DNA of 64,000 nucleotides. Source: Verrucomicrobiota bacterium (GTDB lineage: Bacteria > Verrucomicrobiota > Verrucomicrobiia > Chthoniobacterales > Terrimicrobiaceae). The notes beneath the pieces were generated by a model. The model was not told the DNA's origin. It saw only the letters and a program-made list of their open reading frames with translations, and did not search any database. This document shows positions 9,375 to 17,711 of this stretch, piece after piece. Position 1 is the stretch's first letter. Each line of letters begins with the position of its first letter. The DNA is taken from contig JAFKMU010000054.1 in assembly GCA_017305195.1 (NCBI GenBank), positions 47,499-111,498 on the forward strand, written 5' to 3'. Made by a program: the position numbers and the translations under genes.

Positions 9375-10454
9375 GTGGACTTCACCGGACTGATCGAAAA
9401 AAAGCGCGCCCGCTTCGAGGAACTCGAAAGCGCGGTGACGAGCGGGTCGTTATATGACGATCCCGCGAAAGCCCGGGAAATCCTGCGCGAGCACGCGCGG
9501 CTCAAGGAACTCCTGAGCATCGCGGACGAGTGCCGTCGCATCGAGCAGCAGATCGCGGAGAATCGCGAACTCGCATCGGACAACGATCCCGAGCTCGCCG
9601 AGATGGCGCAGGCCGAGCTGCCCGAGCTGGAGCAAAAGCTTCCCGAGTTGGAGAAGCGTCTCCAGATCGCCCTCCTCCCGCCGGAGCCCGACGAAGACCG
9701 CGACGCGATCGTGGAAATCCGCGCAGGCACAGGCGGCACGGAAGCCGCGCTCTTTGCCGCCGACCTTTATCGCATGTACGTGCGCTTCGCCGAGGCAAAC
9801 AACCTCAAGATCGAGGTGCTCGATACCAGCGAGGCAGACCTTGGCGGATTGAAAGAAATCACCTTCCGCCTCTCCGGCGAAGGCGTGTTTCGCAAGATGC
9901 GCTACGAGTCCGGCGTCCACCGCGTCCAGCGCGTGCCCGCCACGGAAGCGCAGGGGCGCATTCACACATCCACAGCCACTGTGGCCGTTCTCCCCGAGGC
10001 TGAAGAAGTCGACGTGGAACTCAAGATGGAGGATCTCCGCATCGAGGTCTGCCGCGCGGGCGGTCCCGGCGGACAGGGAGTCAATACAACGGATTCCGCC
10101 GTCCAGATCCTGCACATTCCCACAGGTCGCATCGTGCGATGCCAGGATGGCCGCAGCCAGCAGCAGAACAAGGAGCGGGCCTTGCAGATCATGCGCTCCC
10201 GCCTGCTGGAAGACAAACGCCGAGAGGAAGAGGAAAAATACTCGGCTCACCGCAAGGCCCTCATCGGCGGCGGGGGGCGTGAAGAAAAAATCCGCACCTA
10301 CAATTTCCCGCAAAATCGCGTGACCGATCACCGCATCGATATGACGCTGAAAAGCCTGGATCGCTTCATCGAAGGCGACATCAAGGACATGATCGAGTCC
10401 CTGCTTGCCAGCGATATGGAGCAGCGCCTGAAAGACGCCCAAAACGAGGCGTGA
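9375..10454 (+). CDS. prfA: peptide chain release factor 1
   Basis: 359 residues from a GTG start. The codon-recognition tripeptide is PAT (188-190 in RVPATEAQGRIHTS), diagnostic of RF1, which reads UAA and UAG; RF2 would have SPF. The catalytic GGQ is at 232-234 in RAGGPGGQGVNTTDS. RF1 triggers peptidyl-tRNA hydrolysis on the ribosome. Its stop codon overlaps the start of prmC, whose product methylates the GGQ glutamine. Confidence 0.97.
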   Translation: MDFTGLIEKKRARFEELESAVTSGSLYDDPAKAREILREHARLKELLSIADECRRIEQQIAENRELASDNDPELAEMAQAELPELEQKLPELEKRLQIALLPPEPDEDRDAIVEIRAGTGGTEAALFAADLYRMYVRFAEANNLKIEVLDTSEADLGGLKEITFRLSGEGVFRKMRYESGVHRVQRVPATEAQGRIHTSTATVAVLPEAEEVDVELKMEDLRIEVCRAGGPGGQGVNTTDSAVQILHIPTGRIVRCQDGRSQQQNKERALQIMRSRLLEDKRREEEEKYSAHRKALIGGGGREEKIRTYNFPQNRVTDHRIDMTLKSLDRFIEGDIKDMIESLLASDMEQRLKDAQNEA

Positions 10455-11278
10455 TGACCGTCCTCGAAACTCTCACGGCCGCCGCGGATTACCTCGGCAA
10501 GCATTCCGTTGAGAGTCCGCGTCTGAATGCCGAGCACCTCCTCGCCCATACACTCGGCAAGAAGCGCCTCGACCTTTACCTGGAGTTCGATCGTCCGCTG
10601 AGCGACGCAGACCGCGCTCCGCTGCGGGAGCTCGTCCGCCAGCGCGCCCAGGGGAAACCCTTGCAGCACCTGCTCGGCACGGTGGAGTTTTTTGGCCACA
10701 CCTTCCTGTGCGATGGGCGCGCTTTGATCCCCCGCCCCGAGACCGAGCAGCTTATCGAGTTCGCCCTGCAATATCCCAAACCCGCTCGCGTTCTCGATAT
10801 CGGCACCGGCAGTGGCGTGATCGCCATTACGTTTGCGCTGGTGTTTCCCGATGCGGAGGTGTTTGCCACCGACCTGCATTCCGACGCCCTCAGCCTTGCC
10901 CAACAAAACGCGGAAAAGCTGAGAGCAACGGTACACTTTTCCCAAGCCGACTTGCTTCCCGCCGAAGGAGGATTGTTCGACCTGATCATGGCCAACCTGC
11001 CGTACATCCCGGCAGGCGAAATCCCCGGCCTACAACGCGAGGTGCAGTTCGATCCCGTGACTGCCCTGGACGGCGGACCGGACGGCCTCGACATCATCCG
11101 GCGGCTCATTACGGCTGCACCTAAACATCTCACACCCCGAGGACGCATCGGCCTGGAAATCGGACACGGCCAGGCGGCCCTCGTATGCGAATTGTTCTCC
11201 GGGAACAATTATCGGGACATCACCGTACGTCCCGACTATCAAGGTATAGAACGTTTCGTCTTCGCGAGTTATGGATAA
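10454..11278 (+). CDS. prmC: release factor glutamine N5-methyltransferase
   Basis: About 274 residues. It has the PrmC/HemK N-terminal helical domain, then RPETEQLIE, the SAM-binding VLDIGTGSGVIAI, and the catalytic loop as NLPY where most homologues have NPPY. PrmC methylates the Gln of the GGQ motif of release factors. An ATG at 10454 shares its A with the prfA stop (TGATG), so the pair is coupled; an in-frame GTG lies at 10451. The NPPY-to-NLPY change is modest and the enzyme should be active. Confidence 0.95.
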   Translation: MTVLETLTAAADYLGKHSVESPRLNAEHLLAHTLGKKRLDLYLEFDRPLSDADRAPLRELVRQRAQGKPLQHLLGTVEFFGHTFLCDGRALIPRPETEQLIEFALQYPKPARVLDIGTGSGVIAITFALVFPDAEVFATDLHSDALSLAQQNAEKLRATVHFSQADLLPAEGGLFDLIMANLPYIPAGEIPGLQREVQFDPVTALDGGPDGLDIIRRLITAAPKHLTPRGRIGLEIGHGQAALVCELFSGNNYRDITVRPDYQGIERFVFASYG

Positions 11279-12530
11279 AATCATCGTTCACGGAGGAGCC
11301 GCGCTCAATGGCTCCGTGCGCATCAGCGGCTCAAAGAACTCCGCCCTGCCCATCCTGGCCGCGACTCTGCTGACCAAGGAACCGTGCGTGATTTCCCGCG
11401 TTCCCGATCTGAGCGACATCCACTACATGCTCACCATCCTGAGCGAACTCGGATGCGAGGTGGAGCGCGCCAGCGGCATCGTGACGGTGAAGGCCGAGAA
11501 GGTCCTCACCGAGGCTCCCTACGACATCGTGCGCAAGATGCGAGCCTCCGTCTGCATCCTCGGTCCCCTGCTCGGTCGCGAAAAGGAAGCCACGGTTTCC
11601 CTGCCCGGCGGCTGCGTCATCGGCGACCGCCCGATCGACTTGCATCTCCGTGGGTTTGAAGCCCTCGGCGCGGCCGTGCGCGTACAGGGCGGCAATGTCA
11701 AAGTCCTCGCGCCGGAACTGAGAGGCGCAACCATCAATCTGCGCGGCAAGTTTGGCTCCACCGTACTCGGCACCGACAACGTCATGATGGCCGCCGTCCT
11801 CGCGGAAGGCACCACCGTCATCGACGGAGCCGCCGAAGAACCTGAGGTCGAGGATCTCGCCAATTTCCTGATCAAGATGGGTGCTCGCATCGAGGGCGCC
11901 GGCACCCGCCGCATCATCATTGAGGGTGTGAAGGAGCTTCACGGCGCGGAGCACGAGGTGATCCCCGATCGCATCGAGGCCGGAACCTTCCTCGTAGCCG
12001 CCGCCATTGCAGGCAAGGAAGTCACACTCAGGCGCGTCGATCCCGCCCATTTGCAGGCCGTGATCGAGCCGCTCGCTTCCGCCGGGTACGAAATCGCGAA
12101 CGGCAAGGACTACGTCACGCTCAAGACCAACGGCAATCACAAGTCGCTCACGCTGGAAACCCTGCCCTATCCCGGGTTCCCAACCGACATGCAGGCGCAG
12201 ATGTGCGCCCTGCTCGCGATGACCGACGGCGTCAGCGCGATCACGGAAAACGTCTTTCCCCAGCGCTTCATGCACGTGGCGGAACTCAAGCGCATGGGCG
12301 CCAACATTGATCTCCAAGGCGCCACGGCTGTGATCACCGGAGTCGACCGCCTCAGCGGCGCGCCTGTAATGGCCAGCGATCTGCGCGCATCCGCCGCCCT
12401 CGTCCTCGCCGGGCTTAAAGCCGACGGCATGACCGAGATCAATCGCGTCTATCACATCGACCGAGGCTACGAGAGCATCGACGACAAGCTCAACGGCCTC
12501 GGAGCCCAGATCGAGCGGGTCAAGGTCTAG
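11271..12530 (+). CDS. murA: UDP-N-acetylglucosamine 1-carboxyvinyltransferase
   Basis: 419 residues. The start MDKIIVHGG and [11 protein letters not shown] are typical. The catalytic Cys is at 115 in [16 protein letters not shown], the residue attacked by fosfomycin. It catalyses the first committed step of peptidoglycan synthesis, transferring enolpyruvate from PEP to UDP-GlcNAc in the cytosol. It overlaps the end of prmC by 8 bases and is the last gene of the prfA-prmC-murA run. Confidence 0.97.
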   Translation: MDKIIVHGGAALNGSVRISGSKNSALPILAATLLTKEPCVISRVPDLSDIHYMLTILSELGCEVERASGIVTVKAEKVLTEAPYDIVRKMRASVCILGPLLGREKEATVSLPGGCVIGDRPIDLHLRGFEALGAAVRVQGGNVKVLAPELRGATINLRGKFGSTVLGTDNVMMAAVLAEGTTVIDGAAEEPEVEDLANFLIKMGARIEGAGTRRIIIEGVKELHGAEHEVIPDRIEAGTFLVAAAIAGKEVTLRRVDPAHLQAVIEPLASAGYEIANGKDYVTLKTNGNHKSLTLETLPYPGFPTDMQAQMCALLAMTDGVSAITENVFPQRFMHVAELKRMGANIDLQGATAVITGVDRLSGAPVMASDLRASAALVLAGLKADGMTEINRVYHIDRGYESIDDKLNGLGAQIERVKV

Positions 12531-12539
12531 TTCTTTTCC

Positions 12540-13352
12540 ATGCGAGGTTACGTCGAGTTCGGAGACGAAGCTCGAGCGGCCTGGGAGGAACGCGAGTACA
12601 GTACTCGCCGTCTTTACTCAGGCATCCGCGGCGCGATTTGCGCCATGGATCGACCTCGATGGCGGACAACCTGGGCGCTCAACCAATGCGCAGCTTGCGC
12701 CCTGGCGATCTCCCTCGCCCTTTCGTTTTTCAAGCTATCTACGCCCGCTTCGGTATTTATCGCCATTCTCGTCTCTTGGCCCCTCTTCGTGCTGTTCATC
12801 CATCGAGCCGCACGCCAACTCGATAAGCGCCATCATCTGCTGCAAAATCTGGAATCCTCGATCTCCGCAGACGAACACAGGACGGCTCAGGAAAATCGTA
12901 AGCGGTTCGGTGAACTGACGGAAGAAGAACGAAAGTTCCAGGAAAGCTTCTGGAACGGATTCCACCAGGGAATGAGCCGGGGAGGAGGTGGATCGGTCAT
13001 CGTTGGAATATATCTGGCACTGATCTCCCTCGGCACCTACCTGATTTACCGCCTGATCCGCGAAGGTCCTGATCTGCTCGCCGACATGATCTGCCACAAG
13101 CTGCTGCCGGAGCGAATCCCGGGCTTTCATACGAGGTTCAACTCGCAAAACTGGCTTCACAATGCCTTCTCCGCCACGGCGGTCCACTTCATCGGGCTGG
13201 CGACGGCAGGCATGCTTCTCGCTGCCCTGATTCCGATATTTCCAACCAAGGGCTGGAATGTTTACGAAAAGCGCTTCGGGGCTGTACAGGAGCCGCCGCC
13301 TACCTCACCACCTTGCGGTGAATCCAGATGCTCTGGAGGAGGCCCATGCTGA
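12540..13352 (+). CDS. hypothetical membrane protein
   Basis: Up to 270 residues; the function was not recognised. There are hydrophobic segments at about 52-66, 72-88, 150-168 and 215-235, and between them a charged Glu/Arg/Lys-rich stretch (about 100-130). The C-terminus is Pro/Cys-rich and overlaps the 3' end of convergent rodA by 53 bases. An ATG at 12645 would give a shorter protein that keeps all membrane segments. No ribosome site decides between the two starts. It follows murA by 9 bases and may be cotranscribed with it. Confidence 0.6.
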   Translation: MRGYVEFGDEARAAWEEREYSTRRLYSGIRGAICAMDRPRWRTTWALNQCAACALAISLALSFFKLSTPASVFIAILVSWPLFVLFIHRAARQLDKRHHLLQNLESSISADEHRTAQENRKRFGELTEEERKFQESFWNGFHQGMSRGGGGSVIVGIYLALISLGTYLIYRLIREGPDLLADMICHKLLPERIPGFHTRFNSQNWLHNAFSATAVHFIGLATAGMLLAALIPIFPTKGWNVYEKRFGAVQEPPPTSPPCGESRCSGGGPC

Positions 13353-14400
13353 AAAGAGTGATCAGCAGGAACGATCCGCCATAACTCACAAACGGAAGGG
13401 GCAGGCCAGTGATCGGCGTCACGGAAATCGTCATGCCGATGTTCATGAAAGTGTGCGTGAACAACAGCAACAATATGCCGATCGACAATAATCGCCCGAG
13501 ATCATCACTCGCCTCCATGCCGATGTGCAGTATACCCACGAAAAGCAGGGCCAGCGCGCCAAGAAGGATCACGCCACCAATGAACCCGTGCTGCTCCCCC
13601 ATGACGGAGAAGATAAAGTCATTGTGCACGATGGTGACGGGGAGGAAACCCAGCTCATTCTGGGTATTGGGGGCTTTGAAGCCCTTGCCATAGAAGCCGC
13701 CGGAGCCGATGGCGATGAGAGATTGATTGATATTCCAGCCATCGCCCAGAGGATCAGCGTCTGGATTCAGGAAAGTCGTGATACGGGCGTACTGGTAGGG
13801 TTTCAGTCCGAAGTGAACAACGAGCGGAATGAATGCCAGGCCCAAGATCAGCATGGCGGCCAGCCAGCGCTTCGGGATGCCGCCGATGAACATCATGCCC
13901 AGCAAAACCGGTACCCAGACAATGCACGACCCCAAGTCGGGCTGGATCAGAATCATCACCCAGGGCGCACCCACGATGGCTCCGCAGGCCATGATGCGCA
14001 GGATCGGCATCGTACGACGCGAGGCCTCCAGATAAACCGCGAGCGTCATGATCCCGGCCACGATGGCGAGCTGGGACGGCTGAAAGCTCATGACCTTGAG
14101 ATCGAGCCAGCTCTTGGCGCCGAAGCGCTCCTCGCCGATCACCATCGTCGCGACGAGACCCAGGATACCCAGGACGTAGATCGGCACGGCTCCGTAGCGA
14201 ATCCACCGATAGTCGATCAGCGCAGTGACAAAGAAAACCGGCAGGCAGATGCCGATCCAGATCAGTTGGGAAGACCAGTAGGCCTCGTTGCGCATCCAGG
14301 TGGCGCTATAGATCGAGTACACGCCATAGGCGAGCAGGGCCGTCATGAGCAGCATGACGAACCAGTTCATACCCAGAATCTTTCGGAGAAGAGGATGCAT
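13300..14400 (-). CDS. rodA: RodA, SEDS-family peptidoglycan glycosyltransferase
   Basis: 366 residues with about ten membrane segments. SEDS hallmarks are visible: MSFQPSQLAIVAGIM, the conserved Asp in MILIQPDLGSCIVW, and the C-terminal TGLPLPFVSYGGSFLL. RodA polymerises lipid II for lateral wall growth together with a class B penicillin-binding protein. It is the last gene of the minus-strand run tlyA-nadK-ptsN-ABC ATPase-rodA, 15 bases after the ABC gene. Neither mreBCD nor a PBP2 gene is in the window. Confidence 0.95.
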   Translation of the reverse strand: MHPLLRKILGMNWFVMLLMTALLAYGVYSIYSATWMRNEAYWSSQLIWIGICLPVFFVTALIDYRWIRYGAVPIYVLGILGLVATMVIGEERFGAKSWLDLKVMSFQPSQLAIVAGIMTLAVYLEASRRTMPILRIMACGAIVGAPWVMILIQPDLGSCIVWVPVLLGMMFIGGIPKRWLAAMLILGLAFIPLVVHFGLKPYQYARITTFLNPDADPLGDGWNINQSLIAIGSGGFYGKGFKAPNTQNELGFLPVTIVHNDFIFSVMGEQHGFIGGVILLGALALLFVGILHIGMEASDDLGRLLSIGILLLLFTHTFMNIGMTISVTPITGLPLPFVSYGGSFLLITLFSMGLLQSIWIHRKVVR

Positions 14401-14415
14401 CGAAGCGTGAAATCC

Positions 14416-15204
14416 TTACGCCAACTGCGGCACGGCGGCCAGCAGGGTTTTCGTGTATTCGTGCTGCGGCCGCGAATAAATCTCCTCGGCGGAAGCCGAC
14501 TCGACGATCCGGCCATGATGCATGACAAGGACTCGGTCGCTGATGTGCTGAACCACAGCGAGATCGTGCGCGATAAACAGGTAGGCGATGCCCAGTTTTT
14601 CCTGCAAATCCATCAGCAGATTCACGATCTGGGCCTGTACGCTGACATCAAGCGCGCTCACCGCCTCGTCGCAGACGATGAACTTGGGTTCCACCGCGAG
14701 AGCCCGGGCGATGCCGATACGCTGCCGCTGGCCGCCGCTGAACTCATGCGGATACCGGGAGGCCATCTCGGGCTTGAGCCCCACCTGCGCGAGCAGATCC
14801 GCGATGCGGGAGCGGCGCTGAGCGGCCGTCATGCTCTTGAAGTGCGTGGTCAGCGCCTCTCCGATGATCGATCCGCAGGTCAGGCGCGGATTGAGCGAAC
14901 CGAACGGGTCCTGAAAAATCATCTGCATCTGGCGTCGCAACGGGCGGAACTCCCGTTCACTGAGAGGAAGGATGTTTCTGCCCTCAAAGTACACCTCTCC
15001 CGAGGTCGCGGGACCGAGCTTCAGGAGAGCGCGGCCCACCGTGGTCTTGCCGCTGCCGCTTTCGCCGACGAGGCCGACCGTCTGGCCGGGCTCGATGGTG
15101 AAAGACACCCCATCCACCGCCTTGATATCACCCACCTTGCGCCGGAGGACTCCTCCGTGGACGGGAAACCAGACACGTAAATCTTTGACCTCAAGCAAAG
15201 GCAT
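14416..15204 (-). CDS. oligopeptide/dipeptide-type ABC transporter ATP-binding protein
   Basis: 262 residues. Walker A is GESGSGKTT, the ABC signature [15 protein letters not shown] and Walker [14 protein letters not shown]; the C-terminus resembles OppF/DppF ([15 protein letters not shown]). Family members energise peptide import with a second ATPase, two permeases and a binding protein. None of those partners is adjacent. The only oligopeptide-type binding lipoprotein in the window lies 28 kb away (43097-44692). Here it sits between a PTS IIA-like protein and RodA, an uncommon setting. Confidence 0.9.
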   Translation of the reverse strand: MPLLEVKDLRVWFPVHGGVLRRKVGDIKAVDGVSFTIEPGQTVGLVGESGSGKTTVGRALLKLGPATSGEVYFEGRNILPLSEREFRPLRRQMQMIFQDPFGSLNPRLTCGSIIGEALTTHFKSMTAAQRRSRIADLLAQVGLKPEMASRYPHEFSGGQRQRIGIARALAVEPKFIVCDEAVSALDVSVQAQIVNLLMDLQEKLGIAYLFIAHDLAVVQHISDRVLVMHHGRIVESASAEEIYSRPQHEYTKTLLAAVPQLA

Positions 15205-15249
15205 TGGCGGATAAGCAAAGACGAGAGGGCCGAAGTGTCAAGGCAGCCT

Positions 15250-15711
15250 TCACAATTTGACCTCAGCCGCTCCCAGCAAATGGATAAAATCCTCGGGCGT
15301 CTTGGCTGCCAGGAGACGCTCGAACTGGTGACGATCGCGGCAAATGCGGGCGATCACACCGACGATGCGCAGGTACTCCGAGTCGAAGGCGCTCGGGATT
15401 CCCGCCACGAAAACGAGCCTCACCGGCTCCTTCACGTCGCGGCAGGTGAAACCGGGCGTCACGCGACCCGCGGCCATGACGAGCTCCGTCACGCTGTCGG
15501 TACGGCCATGGGCGAGACAAATCCCCCACCCGTTTTCGGAGATGGCCGGCGCGTTCCGGGACCTGACGGCCTCCTCCAACTGGGCAAAATTCGTCACCCG
15601 AGGATCACCGTTCAGCTTGGACATCACCGCCTCGACCGCCTCCGTCCGCGACCGGGCGGAAAGAGCGAGATTCACATGATCGGGCTGCAGGACGTCGGAA
15701 ATCGGAGTCAT
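15250..15711 (-). CDS. PTS EIIA type-2 domain protein (PtsN-like)
   Basis: 153 residues. It is a single fructose/mannitol-type EIIA domain with the phospho-His in GICLAHGRTDSV. With no EIIB or EIIC nearby it looks like a regulatory nitrogen-PTS-type protein rather than part of a sugar transporter. The start is set at the ATG at 15711, which overlaps the nadK stop as ATGA (15708-15711); an ATG at 15729 would overlap nadK by 22 bases. Confidence 0.85.
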   Translation of the reverse strand: MTPISDVLQPDHVNLALSARSRTEAVEAVMSKLNGDPRVTNFAQLEEAVRSRNAPAISENGWGICLAHGRTDSVTELVMAAGRVTPGFTCRDVKEPVRLVFVAGIPSAFDSEYLRIVGVIARICRDRHQFERLLAAKTPEDFIHLLGAAEVKL

Positions 15712-16562
15712 ACGTTGCTTCCGCTCCATTTGAGTTTCTGGCGCAGCACCTCCGGGAAGAGCTTCTCCGGGAGCATGACGAGCGGCAGCCTGCGGTCGCT
15801 CTGCGAAATGCGCAGGGTGTCGCCGAGGTGCATGGCATGGTTGCCCTGCCCATCGACGGTCACGAAGACGGAATGCTCGGCCACGATGAGTTCGCTGGTG
15901 ATGATCGACCGGTCGCTCACGACCGTGGACCGGTTGGTCAGCACGTGCGGGCAGATCGGGGTAATGACGAATCCTCCAGAGTCCGGCATGAGGATCGGGC
16001 CTCCCGCCGAGAGCGAATAAGCCGTGGACCCCGTCGGGGTCGCGATGATGAGCCCGTCGGCATTGTAGTCCGTAAGCTCCGCTCCATCGATCTTGACGCG
16101 CAGTTTCACCAACTGGGATCGTTCGCCGCGGCTGATGACGACGTCATTCAAGCCAAACATTTTGCGACTTTTGCCCCCCGGGGAGATCAGTTCGGTCAAA
16201 AGGAGGCTGCGCTGGCTCAGGATATAGTCCTTGCGGATGATGCTGTCCACCGCCCGGGGAATCTCCGTGGCGGCGGCGCAGGTCAGGAATCCCAGCGAGC
16301 CGATGTTGATGCCAAAGATGGGCCGGATGTCCTCGCCGATCTTGTGGACGACGCGCAGGATCGTGCCATCGCCTCCCATCACGACCAGGAGGTCGCACTG
16401 GCGGGCCAGCGCCCGTTCGTCGAGATCCGAGGAGATGCCGACAAGCTCGGCGGTGGATTTATCAGCCAGAAAACCGACATTTTTCTCCTCCAGGGCGCTA
16501 ATCATGGCGCGCACCTGCTCGGCGGCTTCCGTTTTTTCGGTATGGGCGATGAGTCCGATCAC
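15708..16562 (-). CDS. nadK: NAD kinase
   Basis: About 284 residues beginning MIGLIAHTEK. Family motifs are VMGGDGTILRVV, GINIGSLGFLT, GLNDVVISRG and DGLIIATPTGSTAYSLSAGG. It phosphorylates NAD to NADP in the cytosol. The start is set at a GTG at 16562 because it forms a GTGA overlap with the tlyA stop (16559-16562) and gives the normal family length. The reading frame extends further upstream inside tlyA, but that part is not NAD kinase-like. Confidence 0.94.
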   Translation of the reverse strand: MIGLIAHTEKTEAAEQVRAMISALEEKNVGFLADKSTAELVGISSDLDERALARQCDLLVVMGGDGTILRVVHKIGEDIRPIFGINIGSLGFLTCAAATEIPRAVDSIIRKDYILSQRSLLLTELISPGGKSRKMFGLNDVVISRGERSQLVKLRVKIDGAELTDYNADGLIIATPTGSTAYSLSAGGPILMPDSGGFVITPICPHVLTNRSTVVSDRSIITSELIVAEHSVFVTVDGQGNHAMHLGDTLRISQSDRRLPLVMLPEKLFPEVLRQKLKWSGSNV

Positions 16563-17290
16563 AAAGATAGATGAGCGAGGAACTCGATGTTCCCCTCCCG
16601 GCCCTTGATAGGCGAAGTGATGACGCCATGCCAGCATTTGCCGTGCCCCGTCACGAAGTCGTGAATGCGGGCGACGGCCTCGTCGTGATATCGGGCTTCC
16701 CTCACCACCCCGCCCTTCCCGACTTTTTCGGGCGAAAGCTCAAACTGGGGTTTGATCAGGACGATCATGTCGCCAGGAGCTGCGAGCAGGGCGAAAAGCG
16801 GCGGCAGGATGAGGGTCAGGGAGATGAAGCTCACATCCGCCACGGCCAGATCGACAGGCTCCCCGAGATCCTCCGCCTTGAGATTACGGGCATTGAATCC
16901 CTCGTAAACTTTGACCCGGGGGTCATTGCGCAACGACCAGTCGAGCTGCCCATGGCCGACATCGAGCGCATGGACCCGCAAGGCTCCCCTCTGCAGGAGA
17001 CAATCGGTAAATCCCCCGGTCGACGCGCCGACATCGACGGCGATACGTCCCGTTGGATCAATTTGGAAATAATCCAGCGCCCCCTCCATCTTCAATCCGC
17101 CCCGGCCCACATACTTTTCGCCGCCTCTCACCTCGATTTCAGCATCCTCCGGCACCTGTTGGCCCGCCTTGGCAGCTTTTTGACCAGCCACGTAGACCAA
17201 ACCGGCCATGATGGAGCGTTGCGCTTTTTCGCGAGATGGAAAAAATTGCCTCGCCACCAAGAGGTTATCGAGGCGTATTTTTGACGACAT
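16559..17290 (-). CDS. tlyA: TlyA-family rRNA (cytidine-2'-O)-methyltransferase
   Basis: 243 residues. The N-terminal S4 RNA-binding domain (MSSKIRLDNLLVARQFFPSR) is followed by an FtsJ-like methyltransferase domain with GGLKMEGALDYF, DVGASTGGFTDCLLQRGA and IKPQFELSPEKVGKGG. TlyA proteins 2'-O-methylate rRNA cytidines and are often misnamed hemolysins. It is the first gene of the coupled operon running to rodA and diverges from the acyl carrier protein gene. Confidence 0.92.
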   Translation of the reverse strand: MSSKIRLDNLLVARQFFPSREKAQRSIMAGLVYVAGQKAAKAGQQVPEDAEIEVRGGEKYVGRGGLKMEGALDYFQIDPTGRIAVDVGASTGGFTDCLLQRGALRVHALDVGHGQLDWSLRNDPRVKVYEGFNARNLKAEDLGEPVDLAVADVSFISLTLILPPLFALLAAPGDMIVLIKPQFELSPEKVGKGGVVREARYHDEAVARIHDFVTGHGKCWHGVITSPIKGREGNIEFLAHLSL

Positions 17291-17344
17291 ACCTCCGTAT
17301 AAAAAATCCTGCCCAACTTGGAAACTCCGATTCGTACGTCTGCC

Positions 17345-17608
17345 ATGCCTGATTCCGACCTCACCTCCCGCATCAAGAAAATGCTCGTTGAAAGTCTGAT
17401 GTTGAAGGTTTCGCCCGACGACATCGGTGACGATACTCCGCTCTTCAGCCCGGAGGGCCTCGCCCTCGACTCGATCGACGCGCTGGAACTCGCCGTAAGC
17501 CTGGAGAAAAACTTCGGCGTGGCAACGCCCAGCTCAGAGGTGGCGCGCGAGGCTTTCGTCAGCGTAAATACCATCGCTGCGTACGTCACAGCCAAGCAGC
17601 AGGGCTGA
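17345..17608 (+). CDS. acyl carrier protein
   Basis: 87 residues from the ATG at 17345; a TTG at 17318 would add nine residues. The phosphopantetheine site is Ser43 in LALDSIDALELAV, and the fold pattern ILxxxLxL...DDTPLF...SLEKNFGV is typical of carrier proteins. The sequence around the Ser (LDSID) and the lack of fab genes suggest a specialised carrier rather than the housekeeping AcpP (inference). It may work with the ligase at 7644 or with enzymes outside the window. Confidence 0.85.
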   Translation: MPDSDLTSRIKKMLVESLMLKVSPDDIGDDTPLFSPEGLALDSIDALELAVSLEKNFGVATPSSEVAREAFVSVNTIAAYVTAKQQG

Positions 17609-17620
17609 GCGGTTTTCACT

Positions 17621-17645
17621 GGCGAATTTGTGTAACAAGTTCGCC
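17621..17645 (+). promoter_or_regulatory. 11-bp inverted repeat between acp and glgP
   Basis: GGCGAATTTGT and ACAAGTTCGCC face each other around a GTA loop, with one position that would be a U-G pair in RNA. No U-run follows, so it is either a weak terminator for the carrier protein gene or an operator palindrome in the upstream region of glgP. Confidence 0.5.
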
Positions 17646-17711
17646 GCAATCGAATTTGGCGTGAATTTTGCTCTTTCCCTGACTTCCCATTCATACGAAA
17701 CGAGATAAAGC

